Origin: Dehalococcoidia bacterium
GTDB lineage: Bacteria > Chloroflexota > Dehalococcoidia > GIF9 > UBA5620
Assembly: GCA_016783225.1 (NCBI GenBank)
Contig: JADHWZ010000112.1
Span: forward strand, 1 to 7,087
Length of the DNA stretch: 7,087 bases
Direction: 5' to 3'
Below, piece by piece: positions 1 through 5,237 of this stretch (position 1 is its first letter; each line of letters starts with the position of its first letter). The position numbers were made by a program, and so were the translations under genes. The notes below the pieces were generated by a model that ran no database searches, was not told the origin of the DNA, and saw only the letters and a list, made by a program, of their open reading frames with translations.

Positions 1-1
1 G

Positions 2-319
2 GTCTTCAGTGCCGAACTGCTCGATAACCCTGACAGGTCCCACGCTGGATTCAAAAACGGGCATAGCACAGAAAAGCGCTACTCGTGCCAACCCTTCGAT
101 TGCCAGAATGGCTTCAAAAGCGGTCCTACCCTGTCCCTCATATTCGACAGGAATAGGTAATCCCAGGAGACCCCAGTCTGCCAGCTTCTTGAAATACTCG
201 CGGGGCATGTGCTCAGCCGTGGCTTCCCATTCCGCTACCTTCGGGCGGAACTCCTTCTCGGCTATATCGTGCACCAGCTTCTTCAGCATCTTTTGCTCTT
301 CGTTAAGCTGAAAATCCAT
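2..319 (-). CDS. Acyl-CoA dehydrogenase, N-terminal part (runs off left edge)
   Basis: This is the 5' end of a gene read leftwards and cut by the window edge, with 106 residues visible. The protein begins MDFQLNEEQKMLKKLVHDIA and continues through EFRPKVAEWE, a LADWGLLGLPIPVEYEGQG block and a stretch ending EQFGTED. This is the helical N-terminal domain of the FAD-dependent acyl-CoA dehydrogenase family; full members have about 380 residues, so roughly the first quarter is present. The family oxidises an acyl-CoA to the 2,3-enoyl-CoA and passes electrons to ETF. The catalytic Glu and the FAD-binding regions lie outside the window, so chain-length or branched-chain preference cannot be read. 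The start is well supported: AAGGAG (plus-strand 327-332) lies 7 bases before the ATG. It follows the aldehyde oxidoreductase gene on the same strand after a 148-base gap, so co-transcription is possible. The family call is firm; the substrate is unknown. Confidence 0.9.
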   Translation of the reverse strand, partial: MDFQLNEEQKMLKKLVHDIAEKEFRPKVAEWEATAEHMPREYFKKLADWGLLGLPIPVEYEGQGRTAFEAILAIEGLARVALFCAMPVFESSVGPVRVIEQFGTED

Positions 320-467
320 TCGTGAACTCCTTCAGCAAGATTTTGGGCCGCGTGTTCAAACGGCTATCTTCGCCGTGGGATGAACAACCGGCTGACTCAA
401 GAAGCGCCGCCTCCCATCCACTCACCTATCCATCTGGCATCGATTTCAGTTATGGCTATTGTTTCTC
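320..467. other. Intergenic gap between aldehyde oxidoreductase and acyl-CoA dehydrogenase
   Basis: This 148-base spacer separates two genes read leftwards. It holds the acyl-CoA dehydrogenase ribosome binding site (327-332) and a small inverted repeat, ACGGC (360-364) / GCCGT (372-376), with a 7-base loop. On the minus strand the hairpin is followed only by TTTG, so it is a poor intrinsic terminator. I see no convincing -35/-10 pair, so the dehydrogenase may be read from transcripts that start upstream of the oxidoreductase gene. Confidence 0.5.
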
Positions 468-2312
468 TTAGCCCCACAGAGCCTCGGCTACATCATCCAG
501 ACCGAGTTCGAGCAGCTTTTTCTTGCTGGGCTTGCCGCTGCTGGTATCCCAATCCCTGGCCGCGAGATAATCGTTACGCAGTGTCTCCAGTTCCACCGAC
601 CTCCCTGCAGTAGGCCCAGCCTCCAGGGGAGGACGGCCGGCAACCCTGCCAGGGAGTTTGAAATCGCTTACGCTTATCCCCTCACGGGCATTGAAAGCCT
701 GTCGCATATTGGCCACCCGCTCTCCCACCTTCAGCAAATCGTCCAAGCTACAGTCCCACCCGGTGGTGAGGTTTATAGACTCAGGAATTGCATTGGCGTC
801 CATGAGACTGTAACCAATAGAACACATCCCGGCACAGTTCACCACGTGTACCAGGTCGCTACCCATCTTATTTGCCTCACCGCGACCAGCCATAGACTTG
901 CGGTCAAAAGTGGGGAATTCCAAGCCGCTGGCAGGCCTGGCACCGTAGCTGCCCTGGTTGTGGCGAGCTGGCGTGGCATCGAGGTAGGCGGTAGCATAGT
1001 ATGGGTACCGCTTCGGATCATGCATTGGCACTTCCTGGCCGTGAACGTGGATGGCGAACTCCTCTGCCCCTTTGCCTATCTGTCGCGCTGCCGCCATAAC
1101 CCCGTCGGCGAGCACCTGCCCGAAGCCTTGCCTCCTCGCCAGCTTCTCAGTCATTTCTACTATGGCTTCATGGTTACCCCACCTGAGCTCGATGCCCTCG
1201 GTGTCCGTGTTACCGATGATGCCATTTTCATAGCATTCTATAGCGAAAGCCACAGTGGCACCAGCAGAAATAGTGTCCAGACCGTAGCGGTTGCATATAT
1301 CACTGATCTTTACTATAGACTCCAGGTTGTCGTTCAAACACATAGAGCCGAAAGCCGCTAAAGTCTCGTACTCCGGCTTGTGCACACCTGCTGGATAGCT
1401 GTATTTGCCCGTGCTTGGCTTCATCAGCCCACCACATGAAACGGGACAGCGCCAACACCCATATTTGCGCTCTTCCAAGTTGATTACACTCTGGTCACTG
1501 ATGGCAGCAGCATTGGGGAAATCAACTACGGAACCACCCCAGTTCTTGACCGGGGCATCCCCAATCTGGACTAATTGTGCCAGCCCTACTGAGGTACCAA
1601 ACTGCTTGAACACCTCCACCTGGCCACCCAGTTGCCCAAGGTGCTTCGTCCTTGCCGCCTTCAGTGCCGATTCATGAGCCACAGGAACTGCCTGTTTTCC
1701 CCTCACGGCTATGGCCTTGAGCTTTTTGGACCCCATTACAGCCCCCAAGCCGGAACGGCCGGCGGCTCTTCCTTTATCGGTAATAACACACGAAATGAGA
1801 GACAGGCTCTCTCCCGACGGGCCAATGCAGGCAACTCTAGACTCCTTGCCAAACTCAGCTTGGAGAAGGGACTCCGTCTCCCAGGTGTCCTTGCCCCAGA
1901 GCTGATCCGCCTTTCTGAGCACCGCTTTGCCATCGTCAATCAAAAGGTAGACAGGGTCAGGCGATATCCCCGTGAAGAAAACGGCATCATAACCGGCGAA
2001 CTTCAGGTGTGGACCGAAGTCCCCGCCGGAGTTAGCATCCCCCCACGTCCCAGTGAGGGGAGATTTGCCCACCACCGCATACCTTGAACCGAAGAGAGCG
2101 GGCGTGCCTGTAAGAGGGCCGGTAACGAATCCCAGCATAGCATCAGGCCCCAGGGGGTCTACCTTGGCCGCTTGCCGGCTAAACACCATCCTGGCTCCGA
2201 TGCCATAACCGCCAAGGAAATCCCGATACATACTTTCCTCAGGAACCTCCTCCGATATCCTGGCCTCTCCGAGGTCAACGAAAAGGACTTTGCCCGTGTA
2301 ACCACCAGTCAT
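468..2312 (-). CDS. aor: Aldehyde:ferredoxin oxidoreductase (tungsten/molybdenum bis-pterin enzyme)
   Basis: Complete 614-residue protein, the usual length for the AOR family (about 600-620). These cytoplasmic enzymes carry a W or Mo bis-pyranopterin cofactor and one [4Fe-4S] cluster, and interconvert aldehydes and carboxylic acids with ferredoxin as electron partner. The N-terminal domain opens GGYTGKVLFVDL and carries FLGGYGIGARM (32-42), SPLTGTWGDANSGG (84-97) and the family signature GRAAGRSGLGAVMGSKKLKA (181-200). The cluster ligands are visible as C286-x2-C289-x3-C293 plus C497 in NCAGMC. Further conserved blocks are KPEYETLAAFG (312-322), NRYGLDTIS (341-349) and EVPMHDPK (427-434). The two pterin-proximal DxxGL(C/D) motifs read N341-RYGLD and N492-CAGMC, with Asn where the archetype has Asp. 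The start is secure: AAGGAGGG (plus-strand 2319-2326) lies 6 bases before the ATG. It lies between the beta-propeller lipoprotein and acyl-CoA dehydrogenase genes. The physiological aldehyde cannot be told; W versus Mo is also not readable. Confidence 0.95.
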   Translation of the reverse strand: MTGGYTGKVLFVDLGEARISEEVPEESMYRDFLGGYGIGARMVFSRQAAKVDPLGPDAMLGFVTGPLTGTPALFGSRYAVVGKSPLTGTWGDANSGGDFGPHLKFAGYDAVFFTGISPDPVYLLIDDGKAVLRKADQLWGKDTWETESLLQAEFGKESRVACIGPSGESLSLISCVITDKGRAAGRSGLGAVMGSKKLKAIAVRGKQAVPVAHESALKAARTKHLGQLGGQVEVFKQFGTSVGLAQLVQIGDAPVKNWGGSVVDFPNAAAISDQSVINLEERKYGCWRCPVSCGGLMKPSTGKYSYPAGVHKPEYETLAAFGSMCLNDNLESIVKISDICNRYGLDTISAGATVAFAIECYENGIIGNTDTEGIELRWGNHEAIVEMTEKLARRQGFGQVLADGVMAAARQIGKGAEEFAIHVHGQEVPMHDPKRYPYYATAYLDATPARHNQGSYGARPASGLEFPTFDRKSMAGRGEANKMGSDLVHVVNCAGMCSIGYSLMDANAIPESINLTTGWDCSLDDLLKVGERVANMRQAFNAREGISVSDFKLPGRVAGRPPLEAGPTAGRSVELETLRNDYLAARDWDTSSGKPSKKKLLELGLDDVAEALWG

Positions 2313-2344
2313 TGATTTCCCTCCTTGATTTAATAGTCGTACAG

Positions 2345-2360
2345 GCGATACCTACATCGC
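2345..2360. repeat. Small inverted repeat close upstream of the aldehyde oxidoreductase
   Basis: GCGAT and ATCGC are perfect inverted copies around a 6-base loop (ACCTAC). The repeat sits 33-48 bases upstream of the oxidoreductase ATG, where a repressor operator or a leader hairpin could act. A five-base arm can occur by chance, so the function is unproven. Confidence 0.3.
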
Positions 2361-2504
2361 AGTCTTCTTGCGCGAAACAAAGCCAATACGCAGCTGAATA
2401 TTCAAACGCCAAGGGCCGCGTTGCATCAAGAAACCATGGCCGCCGTATTAACACCGGCTTTAGCATTATGCGGTTGGGCGGTGTGTTCCTTCAAGCCCGG
2501 TAGA

Positions 2505-2536
2505 CGCTCCAAGGTCTCACTGGCCTCTCAGGAGCG
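2505..2536. repeat. Inverted repeat CGCTCC/GGAGCG with 20-base loop
   Basis: A perfect six-base GC-rich stem (2505-2510 with 2531-2536) encloses a 20-base loop that can itself add an AGG/CCT pair. It lies about 195 bases upstream of the oxidoreductase start. No T-run follows on the minus strand, so it is not a normal intrinsic terminator for the lipoprotein gene. It could be an RNA leader element or a regulator site. Confidence 0.35.
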
Positions 2537-2574
2537 AAAACAAGTTTAAAACCACCACAGGTTGCTGTTAGCCC

Positions 2575-2625
2575 CCGAATTGGTCCAGCAAATGTGCGGA
2601 TTATCGATGTTACAGCCAATTCCGG
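2575..2625. repeat. Imperfect inverted repeat CCGAATTGG / CCAATTCCGG
   Basis: The left arm at 2575-2583 and the right arm at 2616-2625 are inverted copies apart from one extra C in the right arm, separated by 32 bases. It lies just past the stop of the lipoprotein gene. Nine paired bases is more than expected at this spacing by chance, but no role is evident. Confidence 0.35.
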
Positions 2626-2645
2626 AAACGTGTCTTATTGTGCCA

Positions 2646-2660
2646 GGCGTACCTCACGCC
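2646..2660 (-). terminator. Weak hairpin just after the lipoprotein stop codon
   Basis: GGCGT (2646-2650) and ACGCC (2656-2660) form a five-base stem with a five-base loop, beginning 3 bases past the lipoprotein stop codon. On the minus strand the next bases are TGGCACAATAAG, with no U-tract. It may slow or stabilise the 3' end, but it is not a canonical rho-independent terminator. Confidence 0.25.
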
Positions 2661-2662
2661 AG

Positions 2663-4342
2663 TTACTCGTGGGTGATTTTGTATACGACGTTTTCCATCG
2701 CCCCTGTCACGTAAATGGCGCCTGAATCCGAAACCTCGACATCACTCATGACACCAGTGCGAGGAGTTCCGGCTACGGGCACCAAGCCAATCGCCAAATC
2801 TTCGACCAGGGGCGTTATTGCGCCTGAATCCGGATTAATCTCGACTAGCCGTTGTAATTCAGCCTCAACCACCAGTATTTTGCCGTCCGCCTGAACCGCA
2901 ATGCCCTCCGGCATTTTTAGCCCTGAAGCCACCACTTCCTTTTCTCCGGTGGAAAGATCGACGCGTACGACATTACCACCCATAGCCTCGGTGACATAAA
3001 CCGTGTTTTCGCCCGCAAATGCAAGGCCAACTGGGCCACCTAGCTCCCCGGCAACTGCCTCACGATTCTCCCCCTCGGCTCCTGAGACTTTGAGCAAACT
3101 GCCAGTGCCCAGCTCCGCCACAAGAAAGCTTCCATCATCCAACGGCAATACATCATAGGGCACCATGAAGTCATGAAGGGTTCTAGTAGCTTCATTGGTT
3201 TTGAGGTCGAATTCCTGAACGGTTCCGGTGAACCAACTGCTCAGAAGCAGGGTATCATCTTTCACTGATGCGACAAAGGGATATTCCAGGTCACTGGCCT
3301 GCATGCGCGCCACATTCGTGACCGCTCCAGTATTCCCATCAATCTCCCACAGGCCCATGATACCGGCCACATACAATGTTTCTCCCGCAATTCCTATTCC
3401 TCCCGGGCAAGTGACATTGCCTTCGACAAAGGTCTCTACTTTGCCTGTCTTCGTGTCTACACGATAAATCCCGTTGGTGGACATGTTGGAAATGAAGAGC
3501 TCGTCTTTTGAGTTCAACGCCAGGTTGTCTACGGCTGGTATGACGTCTGCAACAACCGTTTTCTCACCGGTTTCGATACCCACTCGAACTACCTGACCTG
3601 CGGCGGTATCTACCGCGTATAGATTACCCTTGGAGTCGAAATTGACCGCTGCGGGGGTTTCGAGGCCTTCCGCCACGGTTTCCATCTTGCCAGTGTCTAC
3701 ATCAACCCGTACAACCTCTCCTTTGAACCAAAGAGGCCCGTATAACTTGTTGTCCGGGCCGAAATCAAATCCATTCAGTCCTCCCATCCCTTCGAGGATG
3801 AGCCGAGGTTTCTCTTCTCCCTTAAGGTCGATCTCGTATAGAGCGTCACCGAGGAAGACCTCAGCAACGAACAAGCGGCCCTCCTGGTTAAAGGCCAGAG
3901 AATTGGCTCCCGGTATGCCTTTGGCCAGAACTTGAATCTCGTCACCAACCTGGCGATGGACTTTGCCCACAATGTAGGATGTCCAGTACAGGTGCCCGTC
4001 CGGGCCGAACTCTAGGTCATCCGCTAAACCCTCAGGCGGGCCGATGTATTCAGTTACTTGCACTTCGCCTTCCTGGGCCACTATCTTGTAAGTTGTCTGG
4101 CCAACTACGCTGCCGGCATACAGATTATCCTCGCTATCGAACGTTAGGCCATGTACCCCGTTGAAATAGGAACCAGGAACCAGGATTTCTACCTCATAGC
4201 CCGGGGCAACTGCCGTTGGTTCAGTGGTATGAAACACAGCAGGCTCTACAGCGGAGGGGGCACACGCCACAAGTGCAGATAACGACACCAGTACCAGTGC
4301 CACGAATAGAAAGGAGGTTTTCTTGACAAGATTTCGCTTCAT
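2663..4342 (-). CDS. Secreted lipoprotein with twelve NHL/SMP-30-like beta-propeller repeats
   Basis: Complete 559-residue protein. The N-terminus is a lipoprotein signal: KRNLVKK positive region, hydrophobic segment (about 10-26), and lipobox L24-V-A-C27. The mature protein should be lipid-anchored at Cys27 outside the cytoplasmic membrane, followed by a Pro/Ala/Thr-rich linker (about 28-47). The rest is a run of twelve units of roughly 40-45 residues with the pattern G-(L/V)-x-F-(D/G)-x2-(G/D)-x-L-Y-V-(A/T)-x-(hydrophobic/G)-x4-(V/I)-x-R-V-D. They start near 62, 105, 145, 188, 229, 270, 312, 354, 394, 436, 477 and 530. Such repeats resemble NHL, SMP-30/gluconolaconase-like and virginiamycin-B-lyase-like propellers. 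No catalytic or metal-site set was recognised, so a binding or scaffold role is as likely as an enzyme. AAGGAGGG (plus 4348-4355) lies 5 bases before the ATG, and a good promoter lies just upstream. The gene reads toward the aldehyde oxidoreductase but is separated from it by 350 bases. Confidence 0.88.
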   Translation of the reverse strand: MKRNLVKKTSFLFVALVLVSLSALVACAPSAVEPAVFHTTEPTAVAPGYEVEILVPGSYFNGVHGLTFDSEDNLYAGSVVGQTTYKIVAQEGEVQVTEYIGPPEGLADDLEFGPDGHLYWTSYIVGKVHRQVGDEIQVLAKGIPGANSLAFNQEGRLFVAEVFLGDALYEIDLKGEEKPRLILEGMGGLNGFDFGPDNKLYGPLWFKGEVVRVDVDTGKMETVAEGLETPAAVNFDSKGNLYAVDTAAGQVVRVGIETGEKTVVADVIPAVDNLALNSKDELFISNMSTNGIYRVDTKTGKVETFVEGNVTCPGGIGIAGETLYVAGIMGLWEIDGNTGAVTNVARMQASDLEYPFVASVKDDTLLLSSWFTGTVQEFDLKTNEATRTLHDFMVPYDVLPLDDGSFLVAELGTGSLLKVSGAEGENREAVAGELGGPVGLAFAGENTVYVTEAMGGNVVRVDLSTGEKEVVASGLKMPEGIAVQADGKILVVEAELQRLVEINPDSGAITPLVEDLAIGLVPVAGTPRTGVMSDVEVSDSGAIYVTGAMENVVYKITHE

Positions 4343-4378
4343 TTTTTCCCTCCTTCAATTACGACCATTTTGCATTAG

Positions 4379-4407
4379 AGTATAGAGACTTCCTATCACA
4401 TCGTCAA
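4379..4407 (-). promoter_or_regulatory. Sigma-70 type promoter of the beta-propeller lipoprotein gene
   Basis: On the minus strand TTGACG (4402-4407) and TATACT (4379-4384) are separated by exactly 17 bases. Each hexamer differs from the housekeeping consensus at one position. Transcription would start near 4372, giving a leader of about 30 bases that contains the AAGGAGGG ribosome binding site. This is the best promoter in the window. Confidence 0.7.
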
Positions 4408-4459
4408 GGGCGTGCACCCACCCTTCAGGAGCAAATGCCACGGGACAGGTCGACAATAT

Positions 4460-4496
4460 CCCCTCTCCCTCGATGGGAGAGGGTAGGGTGAGGGTG
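4460..4496. repeat. GC-rich hairpin element with GGGTGAGGGTG tail (REP-like)
   Basis: CCCTCTCCC (4461-4469) pairs perfectly with GGGAGAGGG (4475-4483) around a five-base loop, TCGAT, followed by TAGGGTGAGGGTG. Hairpins of this wording, with a GGGTGAGGG tail, recur as dispersed intergenic repeats in many bacterial and metagenomic genomes. That is from memory and not checked here. It lies between two divergent promoters, so it is not at a transcript end. No T-run follows. Only one copy is in the window. Confidence 0.6.
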
Positions 4497-4617
4497 ACAC
4501 AAAATCAAAGATTGGAAATTCGCATCTATCAAGATATTGCCTTTTCGTTCTCCGGGCTAGGTCACTTCGCATAGCAGGTCACCCAAAGCTCATTGGTGGT
4601 CTTCGGCTGCGGCTCGT

Positions 4618-4647
4618 TTGACACCCTATCTGGCTTTTTGTTAAACT
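4618..4647 (+). promoter_or_regulatory. Candidate cobO promoter placing the start at GTG 4656
   Basis: A perfect -35 hexamer TTGACA (4618-4623) is followed after 18 bases by TAAACT (4642-4647), which matches the -10 consensus at four of six positions. Transcription would begin near 4653-4656, essentially at the GTG codon at 4656. This would make a leaderless or near-leaderless message and would exclude the TTG at 4593 as start. The -10 is weak, so the call is tentative. Confidence 0.42.
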
Positions 4648-4655
4648 CGCATAGA

Positions 4656-5216
4656 GTGGCAAAAGGAGAAGCCAAGACCTTACCTTCCAAAACCTCAACC
4701 AGGAGACTGGTAGAGATCTTCACTGGTGATGGAAAAGGCAAGACATCTGCAGCGCTGGGGATAGCTCTCCGTGCCCTGGGGCATGGGCTCCGCGTCCACA
4801 TCATTTATTTCATGAAAGGTGAATTTCCCTACGGAGAACAGAGAATTCTATCTCAACTGCCCAATGTCACCTTTGCCAGATTTGGGTTTGAGACTTTTGT
4901 CGACCCAGATAACGTTAAGCCGGAGGAGAAGGAGGAGGCTCGAAAAGCCCTGGAGGCCGCCAGAACAGCTATTCTCGGCTTGCAGTACGACATAGTAGTC
5001 CTGGACGAGGTAAATGTAGCCGCGGCCTGGAATCTAATTGACCTTGAAGACACAATAAAGCTGATAGGCGACAAACCAGAAAAGGTCGAACTCATACTTA
5101 CCGGCCGCTACGCTGACCCGAGGCTAATCGAGCAGGCCGACCTGGTCACCGAAATGGTCAAGGTGAAGCATCCTTACGACAAGGGAACCCTATCTCGTGA
5201 AGGTATCGACTACTGA
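4656..5216 (+). CDS. cobO: Corrinoid (cob(I)alamin) adenosyltransferase, CobO/CobA/BtuR type
   Basis: It transfers the 5'-deoxyadenosyl group of ATP to a Co(I) corrinoid to make adenosylcobalamin in the cytoplasm. With the GTG start the protein has 186 residues, within the family range. The P-loop FTGDGKGKTSAALG lies at about 22-35, followed by LRALGHGLRVHIIYFMKG (38-55), the acidic strand VVLDEVNVA (about 114-122), LILTGRYADPRLIEQADLV (146-164) and the typical family end HPYDKG..REGIDY. It appears complete. The start is uncertain: the frame is open from 4575 and could begin at TTG 4593 (207 residues), but neither start has a Shine-Dalgarno. GTG 4656 is preferred because a candidate promoter ends just before it. 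AAAGGAG occurs at 4662-4668 with no usable start codon after it. The mutase gene begins 21 bases after the stop, pairing cofactor maker with cofactor user. The family is certain; a role in salvage versus de novo synthesis cannot be separated. Confidence 0.92.
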   Translation: MAKGEAKTLPSKTSTRRLVEIFTGDGKGKTSAALGIALRALGHGLRVHIIYFMKGEFPYGEQRILSQLPNVTFARFGFETFVDPDNVKPEEKEEARKALEAARTAILGLQYDIVVLDEVNVAAAWNLIDLEDTIKLIGDKPEKVELILTGRYADPRLIEQADLVTEMVKVKHPYDKGTLSREGIDY

Positions 5217-5237
5217 AGGCTGAACCGAAGGCGCAGT

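Larger units (their letters stand above)
2313..2662. other. 350-base intergenic region upstream of the aldehyde oxidoreductase
   Basis: No gene is supported here. Short open frames lack a ribosome binding site and family resemblance. Next to the oxidoreductase lies its strong Shine-Dalgarno sequence (2319-2326). The rest contains several inverted repeats: GCGAT/ATCGC (2345-2360), CGCTCC/GGAGCG (2505-2536), a CCGAATTGG/CCAATTCCGG pair (2575-2625) and GGCGT/ACGCC (2646-2660). I found no good sigma-70 promoter on the minus strand; TATTAA next to the Shine-Dalgarno has no matching -35. The length and structure would suit a structured leader RNA, but no known riboswitch class was recognised. Confidence 0.5.
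4343..4655. other. Divergent control region between the leftward and rightward gene sets
   Basis: This stretch of about 313 bases separates the lipoprotein gene from the probable cobO start. In order it holds the lipoprotein ribosome binding site (4348-4355), its promoter (4379-4407), a strong CCCTCTCCC/GGGAGAGGG hairpin element with a GGGTGAGGGTG tail (4460-4496), a direct repeat AGGTCAC (4559-4565 and 4576-4582), and a candidate cobO promoter (4618-4647). An in-frame extension of cobO back to a TTG at 4593 is possible but looks non-coding. No cobalamin riboswitch was recognised. Confidence 0.55.

Noticed and set aside
9..311. A 100-residue plus-strand open frame at the left edge
   Set aside because: It is the antisense of the acyl-CoA dehydrogenase N-terminus, which has a recognisable sequence and a good ribosome binding site.
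360..376. ACGGC/GCCGT hairpin as terminator of the aldehyde oxidoreductase transcript
   Set aside because: The stem is only five bases and no U-tract follows on the minus strand.
459..1361. A 300-residue open frame on the plus strand inside the aldehyde oxidoreductase gene
   Set aside because: It is antisense to a clearly conserved enzyme gene, has no ribosome binding site, and its translation shows no domain-like pattern.
2275..2466. A 63-residue minus-strand open frame upstream of and overlapping the aldehyde oxidoreductase start
   Set aside because: No Shine-Dalgarno before its ATG, no family resemblance, and it overlaps the oxidoreductase ribosome binding site and start in another frame.
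4593..4655. Upstream extension of cobO from a TTG start
   Set aside because: No ribosome binding site, residues unlike the family N-terminus, and a promoter-like sequence lies inside it; GTG 4656 preferred, though not proven.
4698..4711. ACCAG-GAGA-CTGGT, resembling the B12 box of cobalamin riboswitches
   Set aside because: It lies inside the cobO reading frame just before the P-loop, and the other conserved riboswitch parts are missing.
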